A stretch of 64,000 bases of DNA from Paraburkholderia ferrariae NBRC 106233 (GTDB taxonomy: Bacteria > Pseudomonadota > Gammaproteobacteria > Burkholderiales > Burkholderiaceae), in NCBI RefSeq assembly GCF_000685035.1, contig NZ_BAYB01000014.1, positions 62,001 to 126,000 on the forward strand. The letters run 5' to 3'. The notes beneath the pieces were generated by a model. The model was not told where the DNA came from. It was given only the letters and a program-made list of their open reading frames with translations, and ran no database searches. Every line of letters starts with the position of its first letter. The stretch's first letter is position 1. Both the position numbers and the translations under genes were made by a program. Below, piece after piece: positions 54,157 to 63,371 of the stretch.

Positions 54157-55824
54157 TCACGCCGCCAGCATTTCCTTCGCATGGCGGCGCGTGGTGGCCG
54201 TAATTTCGAGGCCGCCCAGCATGCGCGCCACTTCCTCGACGCGCCCCGGCTTGTCGAGCGGCGTGACGACCGAGATCGTGCCGCCGTTGCCGTCGCCGGA
54301 CTTCGACACCTGGAAGTGATGGTCGCCGCGCGCGGCCACCTGCGGCAGATGCGTGACGCAGAGCACCTGGTGCTCGCACCCGAGCTGATGCAGCAGCCGG
54401 CCCACTACTTCCGCGACGCCGCCGCCGATGCCGGTGTCCACTTCGTCGAAGATCAGCGTGGGCGTGAGGCTCGCGGCACTCGCGATCACGGCGAGCGCGA
54501 GGCTGATCCGCGCCAGTTCGCCGCCCGAGGCGATCTTCGCGAGCGGCCGCAGCGGCACGCCCGCGTGACCCGCCACGCGAAACTCGATCTGCTCGAGCCC
54601 ATGCGCGCCGCCGCTTTCGCCGTTGCCGAGCGGCACGAGCGCGACTTCGAAGCTGCCGCCCGCCATCGAGAGTTCCTGCATGCCCTGCGTGACCGCCGCG
54701 CCGAGCGCGCTGGCCGCCTTCGCGCGGGCCTTCGAGAGCAGCTTCGCCTCGACGAGATATGCCTCGTGCGCGCGATCAGCGGCGGCGCGCAGGCTGTCGA
54801 GGTCGGCCGCGGCGTCGAGTTGCGCGAGCTGCATGCGTCGCGCGGCGTGTTCTTCGGGCAGCGTCTGGGCCCGCAGGCGGAATTTGCGGGCGGCCGAATG
54901 CAGTGCGTCGAGGCGCCGTTCCACTTGCGCGAGGCGCTCGGGATCGAGTTCGAGGCGCTGCGCGTAGTGCGACAGCGAGTACGCGGCCTCCTGAAGCTGG
55001 ATCGCCGCGGGTTCGAGCGCGGCGAGCGCGTCGCCGAGCGCGGGATCGATTTCCGCGAGATCGCGCAGCTTCGAGACGACGCCGTTCAGGTGCGAGATCA
55101 TCGCCTCGTCGGATTCGGAGAGCGCGGCGAGCGCGCCCTGCACGCCTTCGATCAGATTCGCCGAATGCGAGAGCCGGTGGTGCTCGGCGTTGATCTCTTC
55201 CCATTCTCCCGGCTGCGGCGCGAGCTTGTCGAGCTCGGCGAGCTGCCACGCGAGGCGCTCGCGCTCGAGCTGCAGTTCGCGATCGCGCGACTGGGCGGTT
55301 TCCACGGCCTGGCGGGCGTCGCGCGCGCTGCGCCAGGCGCGCATGGTGGCGGCGGCGAGTTCGGTGAGGCCCGCGTGGGTGTCGAAGAGTTCGCGCTGGG
55401 CATCGGGCCGCATCAGCAACTGGTGCGCGTGCTGGCCGTGGATGTCCACCAGCATTTCGCCCACTTCGCGCAATTGCGCGAGCGTGGCCGGCGTGCCGTT
55501 GATGAACGCCCGCGAGCGGCCGCCGCTGTCCACCACGCGGCGCAGCATCACGATGCTTTCGCCGTCCGGGCTCGCGAGCGCCTGTTCGTCGAGCCAGGCG
55601 AGGACGTGCGGCGGCACGTCGAATTCGGCCGTGATGTCGGCGCGCGTCTCGCCGCTGCGGACCACGCCCGCGTCGGCGCGGGCGCCGAGCGTGAGCGCGA
55701 GCGCGTCGATCAGGATGGACTTGCCCGCGCCGGTTTCGCCGGAGAAGACGGAAAAGCCGCTGTCGAATTCGAGGTCGAGCGCCGCGACGATCACGAAGTC
55801 GCGAATCGAGAGATGGCGGAGCAT
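54157..55824 (-). CDS. recN: DNA repair ATPase RecN
   Basis: SMC-like protein recruited to double-strand breaks. 555 aa. Walker A GETGAGKS near the N terminus, long coiled-coil centre (about residues 160-370), ABC signature region (IASGGELARISLAL) and Walker B FDEVDTGIGG, followed by HLPQVAARGDHHF. It converges with glnE (36 bases) and follows nadK on the same strand, the usual neighbour pair in proteobacteria. Confidence 0.95.
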   Translation of the reverse strand: MLRHLSIRDFVIVAALDLEFDSGFSVFSGETGAGKSILIDALALTLGARADAGVVRSGETRADITAEFDVPPHVLAWLDEQALASPDGESIVMLRRVVDSGGRSRAFINGTPATLAQLREVGEMLVDIHGQHAHQLLMRPDAQRELFDTHAGLTELAAATMRAWRSARDARQAVETAQSRDRELQLERERLAWQLAELDKLAPQPGEWEEINAEHHRLSHSANLIEGVQGALAALSESDEAMISHLNGVVSKLRDLAEIDPALGDALAALEPAAIQLQEAAYSLSHYAQRLELDPERLAQVERRLDALHSAARKFRLRAQTLPEEHAARRMQLAQLDAAADLDSLRAAADRAHEAYLVEAKLLSKARAKAASALGAAVTQGMQELSMAGGSFEVALVPLGNGESGGAHGLEQIEFRVAGHAGVPLRPLAKIASGGELARISLALAVIASAASLTPTLIFDEVDTGIGGGVAEVVGRLLHQLGCEHQVLCVTHLPQVAARGDHHFQVSKSGDGNGGTISVVTPLDKPGRVEEVARMLGGLEITATTRRHAKEMLAA

Positions 55825-55892
55825 GGGTGCTGGAGTCGGGCTGCTGGCGGTTGGCGTGGAGGCTGGGCTGCGGCGGACGATCGATCGGGCAG

Positions 55893-56804
55893 TCAGTCTT
55901 CGGGGTCGCCCTGCAGCGACGGGTGTTCGTTCCAGTGCAGCTTCTTGCGCAGCGTCGCGTAGTAGCTGTAGCCCACCGGATGCAGGAAGGGCACCGTATG
56001 GCGCGAGCGGCGCACTTCGATCACGTCGCCGAGTTCGAGCGAAGTGAACGACTGCATGTCGAAGTTCACGTTGACATCGCGGCCCGCGACGATCTGGATG
56101 CTGACCTTGCAGTCGTCGGGCAGCACGATCGGGCGGTTCGAGAGCGCATGCGGCGCGATCGGCACGAGCACGATGCCCTGCAATTGCGGATGCAGGATCG
56201 GCCCTTGCGAAGAGAGCGCGTACGCAGTGGAGCCGGTGGGCGTCGCGACGATCAGGCCGTCCGAGCGCTGGTTGTACATGAAGCGGCCGTCCACGTTCAC
56301 GCGCAGTTCGGCCATGCCCGAGAAGCCGCTGCGGTTCACCACCACGTCGTTGAACGCGAGCGCGTGGTAGATCGGGTCGCCGTCGCGCGTGATGCGCGAC
56401 TCCAGCAGCGTGCGCTCTTCACGCTCGAACGAGCCGGCGAGCAGCTGCGGCACGACTTCCTGCATGTCCGAGAACGCAATGTCGGTGATGAAGCCGAGCC
56501 GGCCGTGGTTGATGCCGATGAGCGGCGTGCGGTAGGGCGCGAGCTGGCGTCCGATGCCGAGCATCGTGCCGTCGCCGCCCAGCACCACGGCAACGTCCGC
56601 GCGCGCGCCGATCTCGGCGGGCTGCAGCGCGGGGTAGCCGGCAGCGCCGATCTCCTGGGCAGTCTGCGCCTCGAACACCACGTCGAAGCCGAGCTTCGAA
56701 ATGGTCTGCGCGAGCGACATCAGCGGCTCGCCAATGCCTGGCGTGTTGCTGCGCCCGACCAGCGCGACGGTCTTGAACTGGCTCTGGATCTTGTGGATTT
56801 GCAT
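55893..56804 (-). CDS. nadK: NAD kinase
   Basis: Phosphorylates NAD to NADP. 303 aa. GGDGTMLGIGR motif, NHGRLGFITDI, and TPTGSTAYALSSQGPILHP are all family signatures. It begins MQIHKIQSQFKTVALVGRSNTPG, normal for betaproteobacterial NadK. Divergent from hrcA across a 290-base gap. Confidence 0.95.
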   Translation of the reverse strand: MQIHKIQSQFKTVALVGRSNTPGIGEPLMSLAQTISKLGFDVVFEAQTAQEIGAAGYPALQPAEIGARADVAVVLGGDGTMLGIGRQLAPYRTPLIGINHGRLGFITDIAFSDMQEVVPQLLAGSFEREERTLLESRITRDGDPIYHALAFNDVVVNRSGFSGMAELRVNVDGRFMYNQRSDGLIVATPTGSTAYALSSQGPILHPQLQGIVLVPIAPHALSNRPIVLPDDCKVSIQIVAGRDVNVNFDMQSFTSLELGDVIEVRRSRHTVPFLHPVGYSYYATLRKKLHWNEHPSLQGDPED

Positions 56805-57094
56805 GCCGGCATTACACCATAGTCAGGTCGCGAAAAGAACCTGGCGAACCGGGCGCCGTGCACGGCGCCCCTTGGCGTCCGGGGCCGTCCGGAGCGACTC
56901 GGGGCGACCCGGGGCAGCGGCGGCGCCTCGCGCGTTTGCCGATAGAATCGGTGACATGGTGATGACAGCGCCCGGGTTTGCCGCCCCCGGCTCCGTGCGG
57001 CCACGCCCGCCGCCCACGGGCACGACCGCAGGCCGCCGCCCGCGGCCCGGCGCGCACTCGCGGCCGGGCCGCCATTAGGCTAGAATTTTCAGTC

Positions 57095-58114
57095 ATGCTA
57101 GATCCCCGCGCACAAACCCTCCTCAAAACGCTGATCGAGCGCTACATCGCCGAAGGTCAGCCGGTCGGTTCGCGCACGCTGTCGCGCTATTCCGGCCTGG
57201 AACTGAGCCCGGCGACGATCCGCAACGTCATGTCGGACCTGGAGGAGCTCGGGCTCGTGTCCAGCCCGCACACCTCTGCGGGGCGCGTGCCGACTCCGCG
57301 CGGCTACCGCCTCTTCGTCGACACGATGCTGACCGTCGAGCCCTCCGCCGACGAGGACGCGCTCACCCGTGCCGTCAAGACCACGCTGCGCCCGGGCGAG
57401 ACGCAGAAGGTGGTGGCGGCCGCGGCGAGCGTGCTGTCCAATCTCTCGCAGTTCGCGGGCGTGGTGCTGACGCCGCGCCGCAGCCACGTGTTCAAGCAGA
57501 TCGAGTTCATGCGCCTGTCGGACAAGCGCATCCTGCTCATCATCGTGACGCCCGAAGGCGACGTGCAGAACCGCATCATGGCGACGCAGCGCGACTTCTC
57601 GCCTTCCGAGCTGATCGAAGCGTCCAATTACATCAACGCGCATTTCGCGGGCCTCTCGTTCGACGAAGTACGCCAGCGCCTGCGCGAGGAAATCGACGCG
57701 CTGCGCGGCGATATGACCACGCTCATGCACGCCGCGGTGACGGCCAGCACCGACGAAGCCGATACCGGCGAGACCGTGCTCATTTCGGGCGAGCGCAACC
57801 TGCTCGAAGTGGCCGACCTGTCCTCGGACATGGCGCGGCTACGCAAGCTCTTCGACGTGTTCGACCAGAAAACGAGCCTCCTGCAGCTGCTCGACGTTTC
57901 GAGCCACGCGCAGGGCGTGCAGATCTTCATCGGTGGCGAATCGAATCTCGTGCCGATCGAGGAAATGAGCGTCGTGACCGCGCCGTACGAGGTGAACGGC
58001 AAGATCGTGGGCACGCTGGGCGTGATCGGCCCGACCCGCATGGCGTACAACCGTGTGATTCCCATTGTGGACATTACCGCGCGCCTCCTTTCGCTCACGC
58101 TCAGCCAGAACTGA
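57095..58114 (+). CDS. hrcA: Heat-inducible transcription repressor HrcA
   Basis: Represses chaperone genes by binding CIRCE elements. 339 aa from the ATG at 57095: N-terminal winged helix (QPVGSRTLSRYSGLELSPATIRNVMSDLEELGLV), then GAF-like dimerisation domain ending GTLGVIGPTRMAYNRVIPIVDITARLLS. The frame upstream to 56978 is Pro/Arg-rich and rejected. A TAGAAT (57081-57086) lies only nine bases before the ATG; if it is a -10, the mRNA would be nearly leaderless. I saw no CIRCE in this window, so its targets are presumably elsewhere (for example groESL). Confidence 0.94.
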   Translation: MLDPRAQTLLKTLIERYIAEGQPVGSRTLSRYSGLELSPATIRNVMSDLEELGLVSSPHTSAGRVPTPRGYRLFVDTMLTVEPSADEDALTRAVKTTLRPGETQKVVAAAASVLSNLSQFAGVVLTPRRSHVFKQIEFMRLSDKRILLIIVTPEGDVQNRIMATQRDFSPSELIEASNYINAHFAGLSFDEVRQRLREEIDALRGDMTTLMHAAVTASTDEADTGETVLISGERNLLEVADLSSDMARLRKLFDVFDQKTSLLQLLDVSSHAQGVQIFIGGESNLVPIEEMSVVTAPYEVNGKIVGTLGVIGPTRMAYNRVIPIVDITARLLSLTLSQN

Positions 58115-58274
58115 GCCGGAACGGATCTCGCCTTCATCGTCGGGCAAGCGCGTGCGGCGCGCCATCGGCCGGATGGCTAGCCGAATGGCCAGGTGGGCAG
58201 GCACCCCCCGCCCGCTATAATGATTCCCTTGTGCAACCGTTGCCGCGCGTGAAGTGCGGCGCCACTGATCGCCT

Positions 58275-59342
58275 ATGCGTTTCGATCTGGAGCGGCCCCT
58301 GCAGTCCGCTGTCGCGCATCGCGTCGCGGTGCTGCTGATTAATCTCGGCACGCCGGACGCGCCCACGCCGCGCGCCGTGCGCCGCTATCTGGCGCAGTTT
58401 CTCTCCGACCCGCGCGTGGTGGAGATCCCCGCGGCCATCTGGCAGGTGATCCTGCGCGCGCTGATCCTGCCGCTGCGCGGGCGCTCGTCGGCGCGCAAGT
58501 ACGCGGCCGTCTGGACGCCCGAAGGCTCGCCGCTGCGCGTCCACACGCAGAAGCAGACCGATGCCCTGCGTCATCTGCTGCACGCGAACGACTATGCGGT
58601 GATCGTCGATTACGCCATGCGCTACGGCACGCCGGACATTCCCGCCATGCTCACCCAGCTCAAGCTGGCCGGCGCGGAGCGCATCCTGCTCATGCCCATG
58701 TACCCGCAGTACTCGGCCTCCACCACGGCCACGGCGTTCGACGCCGCGTTCGCCGCGCTCGGCCGCATGCGCAACCAGCCGGAAGTGCGTACGGTGCGCG
58801 GCTACCACGACCATCCGGCCTATATCTCGGCGCTCGCGGCGCAGGTCCAGCATTACTGGCAGGCGCACGGCCGGCCCGACTTCGCGGCGGGCGACCGCCT
58901 CGTTCTGAGCTTTCATGGCGTACCGAGCCGGACGCTCGACCTGGGCGACCCGTATCACGACGAGTGTCAGCAGACTGCGGCGCTCCTCATGCACGCGCTC
59001 GAACTCAGCTCCGTGGAGTGCCGCGTGACGTTCCAGTCGCGCTTTGGCCGCGCGCAGTGGCTCCAGCCCTATACCGCGCCCACCTTGCGCGAGCTCGGGC
59101 AGGCCGGCGTCCGGCGCGCCGACGTGTTCTGTCCCGGTTTCACGGCGGACTGCCTCGAAACGATCGAGGAAATCGGCATGGAGGTGCGCGACGAGTTCGT
59201 GCACGGCGGCGGCAAGGAGTTTCACCGCATTCCGTGCCTGAACGCCTCGCCGGCCTGGATCGCGGCGCTTGGCGAGATCGTTGCGCAGAACCTGCAGGGC
59301 TGGCCCGTGCAGGCGCCCACGCCGGCGGGCGCGCTGGCCTGA
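58275..59342 (+). CDS. hemH: Ferrochelatase
   Basis: Inserts Fe2+ into protoporphyrin IX, last step of haem synthesis. 355 aa. VLLINLGTPDAPTP, YGTPDIPAMLTQL, MYPQYSASTT, LSFHGVPSRTL (metal-binding His) and FQSRFGRAQWLQPYT are the family signatures. Between hrcA and hslR on the same strand, its usual place in this group of bacteria. Confidence 0.95.
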   Translation: MRFDLERPLQSAVAHRVAVLLINLGTPDAPTPRAVRRYLAQFLSDPRVVEIPAAIWQVILRALILPLRGRSSARKYAAVWTPEGSPLRVHTQKQTDALRHLLHANDYAVIVDYAMRYGTPDIPAMLTQLKLAGAERILLMPMYPQYSASTTATAFDAAFAALGRMRNQPEVRTVRGYHDHPAYISALAAQVQHYWQAHGRPDFAAGDRLVLSFHGVPSRTLDLGDPYHDECQQTAALLMHALELSSVECRVTFQSRFGRAQWLQPYTAPTLRELGQAGVRRADVFCPGFTADCLETIEEIGMEVRDEFVHGGGKEFHRIPCLNASPAWIAALGEIVAQNLQGWPVQAPTPAGALA

Positions 59343-59377
59343 GCCCGCGTAGCGGCGGCGAATCCCTCTCCTGAGCC

Positions 59378-59785
59378 ATGAACTACAAGATCTCGACCGA
59401 CCCGTCCGCGCGCCTGCGCATCGACAAGTGGCTGTGGGCCGCGCGCTTCTTCAAGACCCGTTCGCTCGCGGCGGACGCCGTCGGCAAGGGGCGCGTGCGG
59501 ATCGGCGGCGAAGCGGTCAAGGCTTCGAAGGACGTGCGCGTGGGCGAACTCGTCCAGATCGAGATCGATCACGTGCTGTGGGAGGTGGAAGTACTGGGCT
59601 TATGCGACGTGCGCGGCCCGGCCAGCATTGCGCAAACGCTCTATGCGGAAACGGAGCAGGGGCGCGCACGGCGCACGGCGGAGCAGGAGCGGCGGCGCGT
59701 CTTTCGCGAGCCCGCCGTCGTGCTGCACGGGCGGCCGACCAAGCGCGATCGCCGCACTATCGACAAACTTGGGCGTGAGGATTGA
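59378..59785 (+). CDS. hslR: S4-domain RNA-binding heat-shock protein (Hsp15 family)
   Basis: Binds the 50S subunit carrying stalled nascent chains. 135 aa with an S4 domain (about residues 12-72, LRIDKWLWAARFFKTRSLAADAVGKGRVRIGGE) and a basic C-terminal tail (RTAEQERRRVF, GRPTKRDRRTIDKL). It follows hemH after 35 bases. Its last 29 bases overlap the predicted antisense peptide gene at 59757. Confidence 0.92.
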   Translation: MNYKISTDPSARLRIDKWLWAARFFKTRSLAADAVGKGRVRIGGEAVKASKDVRVGELVQIEIDHVLWEVEVLGLCDVRGPASIAQTLYAETEQGRARRTAEQERRRVFREPAVVLHGRPTKRDRRTIDKLGRED

Positions 59786-59918
59786 AAAGCGCTTCCATGG
59801 TGGCATGAATGCCGCCATATTCCGTCGTGTTGTCGTTGACGGCGCCCGACATGCAGATGGTGGTGGTTCCCGCAATGAGTACCAGCGCGACCACCGATAT
59901 TGCAAAGGTCAGTTTCAC
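59757..59918 (-). CDS. Predicted 53-residue exported or membrane peptide, GTG start
   Basis: Minus-strand ORF starting at a GTG (59918) with a strong Shine-Dalgarno (GGGGGAG, about four to five bases upstream). Residues 3-22 (LTFAISVVALVLIAGTTTIC) are a signal peptide or membrane helix; the rest is short and polar (MSGAVNDNTTEYGGIHATMEALF) and ends HAQVCR. No family recognised. Its 3' end overlaps hslR by 29 bases in convergent orientation. The ribosome binding site and hydrophobic N terminus are the only evidence. Confidence 0.45.
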   Translation of the reverse strand: MKLTFAISVVALVLIAGTTTICMSGAVNDNTTEYGGIHATMEALFNPHAQVCR

Positions 59919-60158
59919 GGTACTCCCCCAGGGAAATTGCACGGCGAAAACGGCCAGCTCGGTGTAGTGCGGATACGGCGCGCGGGTGGCGAGACAGTTG
60001 TCAAGCAGATGTAAGGGTTAACGCGCGCTGAGCAGCACTTGTTTCTGAGTGTAGGTCAGTGGCGTGCCGCACTCAATTGCATTTTTGCGGCGCCGCAGTA
60101 ATGGTTGTAACCGGTGGTTTCCCCGCCTGCCGGACTGTAAAAAAAGCCGCGGGAAGCC

Positions 60159-60186
60159 CTTGAATTCGGCGATCCGGCGCCCATGT
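60159..60186 (+). promoter_or_regulatory. Predicted sigma32 promoter of grpE
   Basis: CTTGAAT (60159-60165), 13-base spacer, GCCCATGT (60179-60186) closely match the heat-shock consensus CTTGAAA and CCCCATnT. It lies 112 bases before the grpE ATG. Confidence 0.65.
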
Positions 60187-60238
60187 GCTGTGCCGATGCG
60201 CAAAGCGGGTGTCGCGCCGGAGCAACGGCGCGCGGATG

Positions 60239-60257
60239 GCCGGGCGAGTCGCCCGGC
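60239..60257 (+). other. Hairpin with T-rich tail in the grpE 5' leader
   Basis: GCCGGGCG and CGCCCGGC form an eight-bp stem with an AGT loop, followed by a pyrimidine-rich tail with five T. It resembles an intrinsic terminator but lies between the predicted heat-shock promoter and grpE, 40 bases before the ATG. It may be a weak terminator for read-through from upstream, or a leader structure. Confidence 0.5.
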
Positions 60258-60297
60258 GCTTTGCTCCCTTTTTGATTATCCAACCACGTTCAGCGAC

Positions 60298-60885
60298 ATG
60301 GAAAACACGCAAGAGAACCCGACGAGCCAGAATCCCACGCCGGCGGACGAAACGTCGCAAGCCGGCGCGGCGGGCGCCCCGGGCGCGCAGCCCGAAGCGG
60401 CGGCGCAAGCTGCGGCTCAGGTGGGCCAGGGCGGCGCCGACGCCGCGCTTGCCGAAGCGCAGGCGAAGATCGCCGAGTTGCAGGACGCGTTCGTGCGTGC
60501 CAAGGCGGAGACCGAGAACGTGCGCCGCCGTGGCCAGGACGACGTCCAGAAGGCGCACAAGTTCGCCATCGAAACGTTCGCCGAGCACCTGCTGCCGGTC
60601 GTGGACAGCCTCGAGGCGGCCGTGGCGCACGGCTCGGACGACCTGGCGAAGGTGCGCGAGGGCGTCGAGCTCACGCTCCGGCAGCTCACGGGCGCGCTGG
60701 AGAAGGGCAAGGTAGTGGCCGTCAACCCGGTAGGCGAGAAGTTCGACCCGCATCGCCACCAGGCCATTTCGATGGTGCCGTCGGAGCAGGAGGCGAACAC
60801 CGTCGTCGCCGTGCTGCAAAAGGGCTATGTGATTGCCGACCGCGTTTTGCGTCCGGCGCTCGTCACGGTTTCCCAGCCGAAGTAA
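60298..60885 (+). CDS. grpE: Nucleotide exchange factor GrpE
   Basis: Releases ADP from DnaK. 195 aa from the ATG at 60298. A disordered Ala/Gln-rich N terminus (about residues 1-55) is followed by the long dimer helix (ALAEAQAKIAELQDAFVRAKAETENVRRR) and the beta domain (VNPVGEKFDPHRHQAIS, VVAVLQKGYVIADRVLRPALVTVSQ). No clear Shine-Dalgarno is visible. Preceded by a sigma32-like promoter and followed by dnaK after 222 bases. Confidence 0.94.
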   Translation: MENTQENPTSQNPTPADETSQAGAAGAPGAQPEAAAQAAAQVGQGGADAALAEAQAKIAELQDAFVRAKAETENVRRRGQDDVQKAHKFAIETFAEHLLPVVDSLEAAVAHGSDDLAKVREGVELTLRQLTGALEKGKVVAVNPVGEKFDPHRHQAISMVPSEQEANTVVAVLQKGYVIADRVLRPALVTVSQPK

Positions 60886-60979
60886 ATAAAACGGAAGTTC
60901 GACGCAAGTGCGCGCCGTGTCAGCCGGGCTGGCGGCGCGGGTGATTGAAAAAAATGAATGACCGGATAGCGCCTGGGGT

Positions 60980-61007
60980 CTTGAAAACGCCTTAATGGCA
61001 CTCATTT
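60980..61007 (+). promoter_or_regulatory. Predicted sigma32 promoter of dnaK
   Basis: CTTGAAA (60980-60986), a perfect -35, 13-base spacer and ACTCATTT (61000-61007), six of eight against CCCCATTT, about 100 bases before the dnaK ATG. It suggests dnaK has its own heat-shock promoter besides any read-through from grpE. Confidence 0.6.
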
Positions 61008-61107
61008 GGGCAGCAGTTCCGGATTGAAGCGGATGGCCCGCGCGGCAAGGCAAACGCCTGGCGCGAGCGGCGGTCCGCACAGCGACCAAAAATTGGAGAT
61101 TGATTAA

Positions 61108-63048
61108 ATGGGCAAAATCATTGGTATTGACCTCGGCACCACGAACTCGTGCGTGGCGCTGATGGAAGGCAATCAGGTCAAGGTGATCGAGAATTCCGAA
61201 GGCGCCCGCACGACGCCGTCGATCATCGCCTACATGGATGACAACGAAGTGCTGGTCGGCGCGCCGGCCAAGCGCCAGTCGGTCACGAACCCGAGGAACA
61301 CGCTTTACGCCGTCAAGCGCCTGATCGGCCGCCGCTTCGAAGAGAAGGAAGTGCAGAAGGACATCGGCCTGATGCCCTACAAGATCGTCAAGCACGACAA
61401 CGGCGACGCCTGGGTCGAAGCGCATGGCGCGAAGCTCGCGCCTTCGCAGGTTTCGGCGGAAGTGCTGCGCAAGATGAAGAAGACCGCTGAAGACTACCTC
61501 GGCGAGCCGGTCACCGAAGCCGTGATCACGGTTCCCGCGTACTTCAACGACAGCCAGCGTCAGGCCACCAAGGATGCCGGCCGCATCGCCGGTCTGGAAG
61601 TCAAGCGCATCATCAACGAACCGACTGCAGCCGCACTGGCGTTCGGTCTGGACAAGGCCGAAAAGGGCGACCGCAAGATCGCCGTGTTCGACCTGGGCGG
61701 CGGCACGTTCGACATCTCGATCATCGAAATCGCGGACGTGGACGGCGAAATGCAGTTCGAAGTGCTCTCGACCAACGGCGACACGTTCCTCGGCGGCGAA
61801 GACTTCGACCAGCGCATCATCGATTACATCATCGGCGAGTTCAAGAAGGAGCAGGGCGTCGACCTCAGCAAGGACGTGCTCGCGCTGCAACGCCTGAAGG
61901 AAGCCGCTGAAAAGGCCAAGATCGAACTCTCGTCGGGCCAGCAGACCGAAATCAACCTGCCGTACATCACGGCGGATGCCTCGGGTCCGAAGCACTTGAA
62001 CCTCAAGATCACGCGCGCCAAGCTGGAAGCGCTGGTCGAAGACCTGATCGAGCGCACCATCGAGCCGTGCCGCGTGGCGATCAAGGACGCGGGCGTGAAG
62101 GTGGGCGACATCGACGACGTGATTCTCGTCGGCGGCCAGACGCGTATGCCGAAGGTGCAGGAGAAGGTGAAGGAGTTCTTCGGCAAGGACCCGCGCCGCG
62201 ACGTGAACCCGGACGAAGCCGTGGCCGTGGGTGCCGCGATTCAGGGCCAGGTTCTGTCGGGCGACCGCAAGGACGTGCTGCTCCTCGACGTGACGCCGCT
62301 CTCGCTCGGTATCGAGACGCTTGGCGGCGTGATGACGAAGATGATCAACAAGAACACCACGATCCCGACCAAGCACGCACAGGTCTACTCGACGGCGGAC
62401 GACAACCAGGGCGCCGTGACGATCAAGGTGTTCCAGGGCGAGCGCGAAATGGCGGCCGGCAACAAGCTGCTGGGCGAGTTCAACCTCGAAGGCATTCCGC
62501 CCGCACCGCGCGGCACGCCGCAGATCGAAGTGACCTTCGACATCGACGCTAACGGCATTCTGCACGTGGGCGCGAAGGACAAGGCCACCGGCAAGGAAAA
62601 CAAGATCACCATCAAGGCGAATTCGGGCCTCTCGGAAGCCGAAATCGAAAAGATGGTGAAGGACGCCGAAGCGAACGCGGAAGAAGATCACCGTCTGCGC
62701 GAGCTGGCCGATGCGCGCAACCAGGGCGATGCGCTGGTGCACAGCACGAAGAAGGCCGTGGCCGAGTACGGCGACAAGGTCGACGCCTCCGAAAAGGAGA
62801 AGATCGAAGCCGCGCTGAAGGACCTCGAAGAAACGCTGAAGAGCGCGTCGGCCGACAAGGCGACGATCGAGGCGAAGGTCGAGGCGCTGTCGGCCGCGTC
62901 GCAGAAGCTCGGCGAAAAGATGTACGCCGACATGCAGGCGCAGCAAGCCGGTGCGGCGGGTGCCGCCGGTGCTTCGGCAGGCGGTGCGGAAAGCGCCCAG
63001 GCCGACGACGTGGTGGACGCCGAGTTCAAGGAAGTCAAGAAGGACTAA
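61108..63048 (+). CDS. dnaK: Chaperone DnaK (Hsp70)
   Basis: ATP-driven protein-folding chaperone. 646 aa. N-terminal ATPase with GIDLGTTNSCV, FNDSQRQATKDAGRIAGLEV and FDLGGGTFDISI, then VGGQTRMP; substrate-binding domain from about residue 390 (VLLLDVTPLSLGIETLGGVMTK); C-terminal helical lid and Gly/Ala-rich tail ending DDVVDAEFKEVKKD. GGAG precedes the ATG. Between grpE and dnaJ. Confidence 0.98.
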   Translation: MGKIIGIDLGTTNSCVALMEGNQVKVIENSEGARTTPSIIAYMDDNEVLVGAPAKRQSVTNPRNTLYAVKRLIGRRFEEKEVQKDIGLMPYKIVKHDNGDAWVEAHGAKLAPSQVSAEVLRKMKKTAEDYLGEPVTEAVITVPAYFNDSQRQATKDAGRIAGLEVKRIINEPTAAALAFGLDKAEKGDRKIAVFDLGGGTFDISIIEIADVDGEMQFEVLSTNGDTFLGGEDFDQRIIDYIIGEFKKEQGVDLSKDVLALQRLKEAAEKAKIELSSGQQTEINLPYITADASGPKHLNLKITRAKLEALVEDLIERTIEPCRVAIKDAGVKVGDIDDVILVGGQTRMPKVQEKVKEFFGKDPRRDVNPDEAVAVGAAIQGQVLSGDRKDVLLLDVTPLSLGIETLGGVMTKMINKNTTIPTKHAQVYSTADDNQGAVTIKVFQGEREMAAGNKLLGEFNLEGIPPAPRGTPQIEVTFDIDANGILHVGAKDKATGKENKITIKANSGLSEAEIEKMVKDAEANAEEDHRLRELADARNQGDALVHSTKKAVAEYGDKVDASEKEKIEAALKDLEETLKSASADKATIEAKVEALSAASQKLGEKMYADMQAQQAGAAGAAGASAGGAESAQADDVVDAEFKEVKKD

Positions 63049-63371
63049 GTCGTTCGAACCGGGCTTGCGCCGGATGAACCGCAGCGGCGAAGCGGGCCTC
63101 GCAGGAGGCCTGCGCCGCGGCGGGACAGTTCCCCGCAAGACCGGCCGCATCGGTTACGATGCGGGCAGCATTGCTTAACGCCTGGCGAGCCTTCCGGCTC
63201 TCCGGGCACATTTGTTTTATGGAGGCCGTTCCCGACAGGGGCTGTCGAAGACGCTGCAAGCAAGGCGCAGCGGCGTTTCTGGCGGTGCGAGGGGCGGCAT
63301 ACGGGTCGCGAGATCCAGCATTCATGAGGAGCCGGCACGGGCGTCACGTGCGTAGCCGGCGTTGAACCGAT
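63049..63371. other. Intergenic region between dnaK and dnaJ
   Basis: 323 bases without a credible gene. A plus-strand frame ending at 63365 is Arg-rich with no ribosome binding site and is discounted. I see no clear sigma32 promoter, so dnaJ may be read from dnaK. Confidence 0.5.

Noticed and set aside
56805..57094. CIRCE element upstream of hrcA
   Set aside because: I searched for TTAGCACTC-type inverted repeats here and upstream of grpE and dnaK and saw none.
60073..63150. Open minus-strand frame of 1025 codons
   Set aside because: Antisense to grpE and dnaK, a well-known spurious frame opposite hsp70 genes.
63159..63365. 68-codon frame between dnaK and dnaJ
   Set aside because: Arg-rich, no ribosome binding site, no hydrophobic or domain signal.
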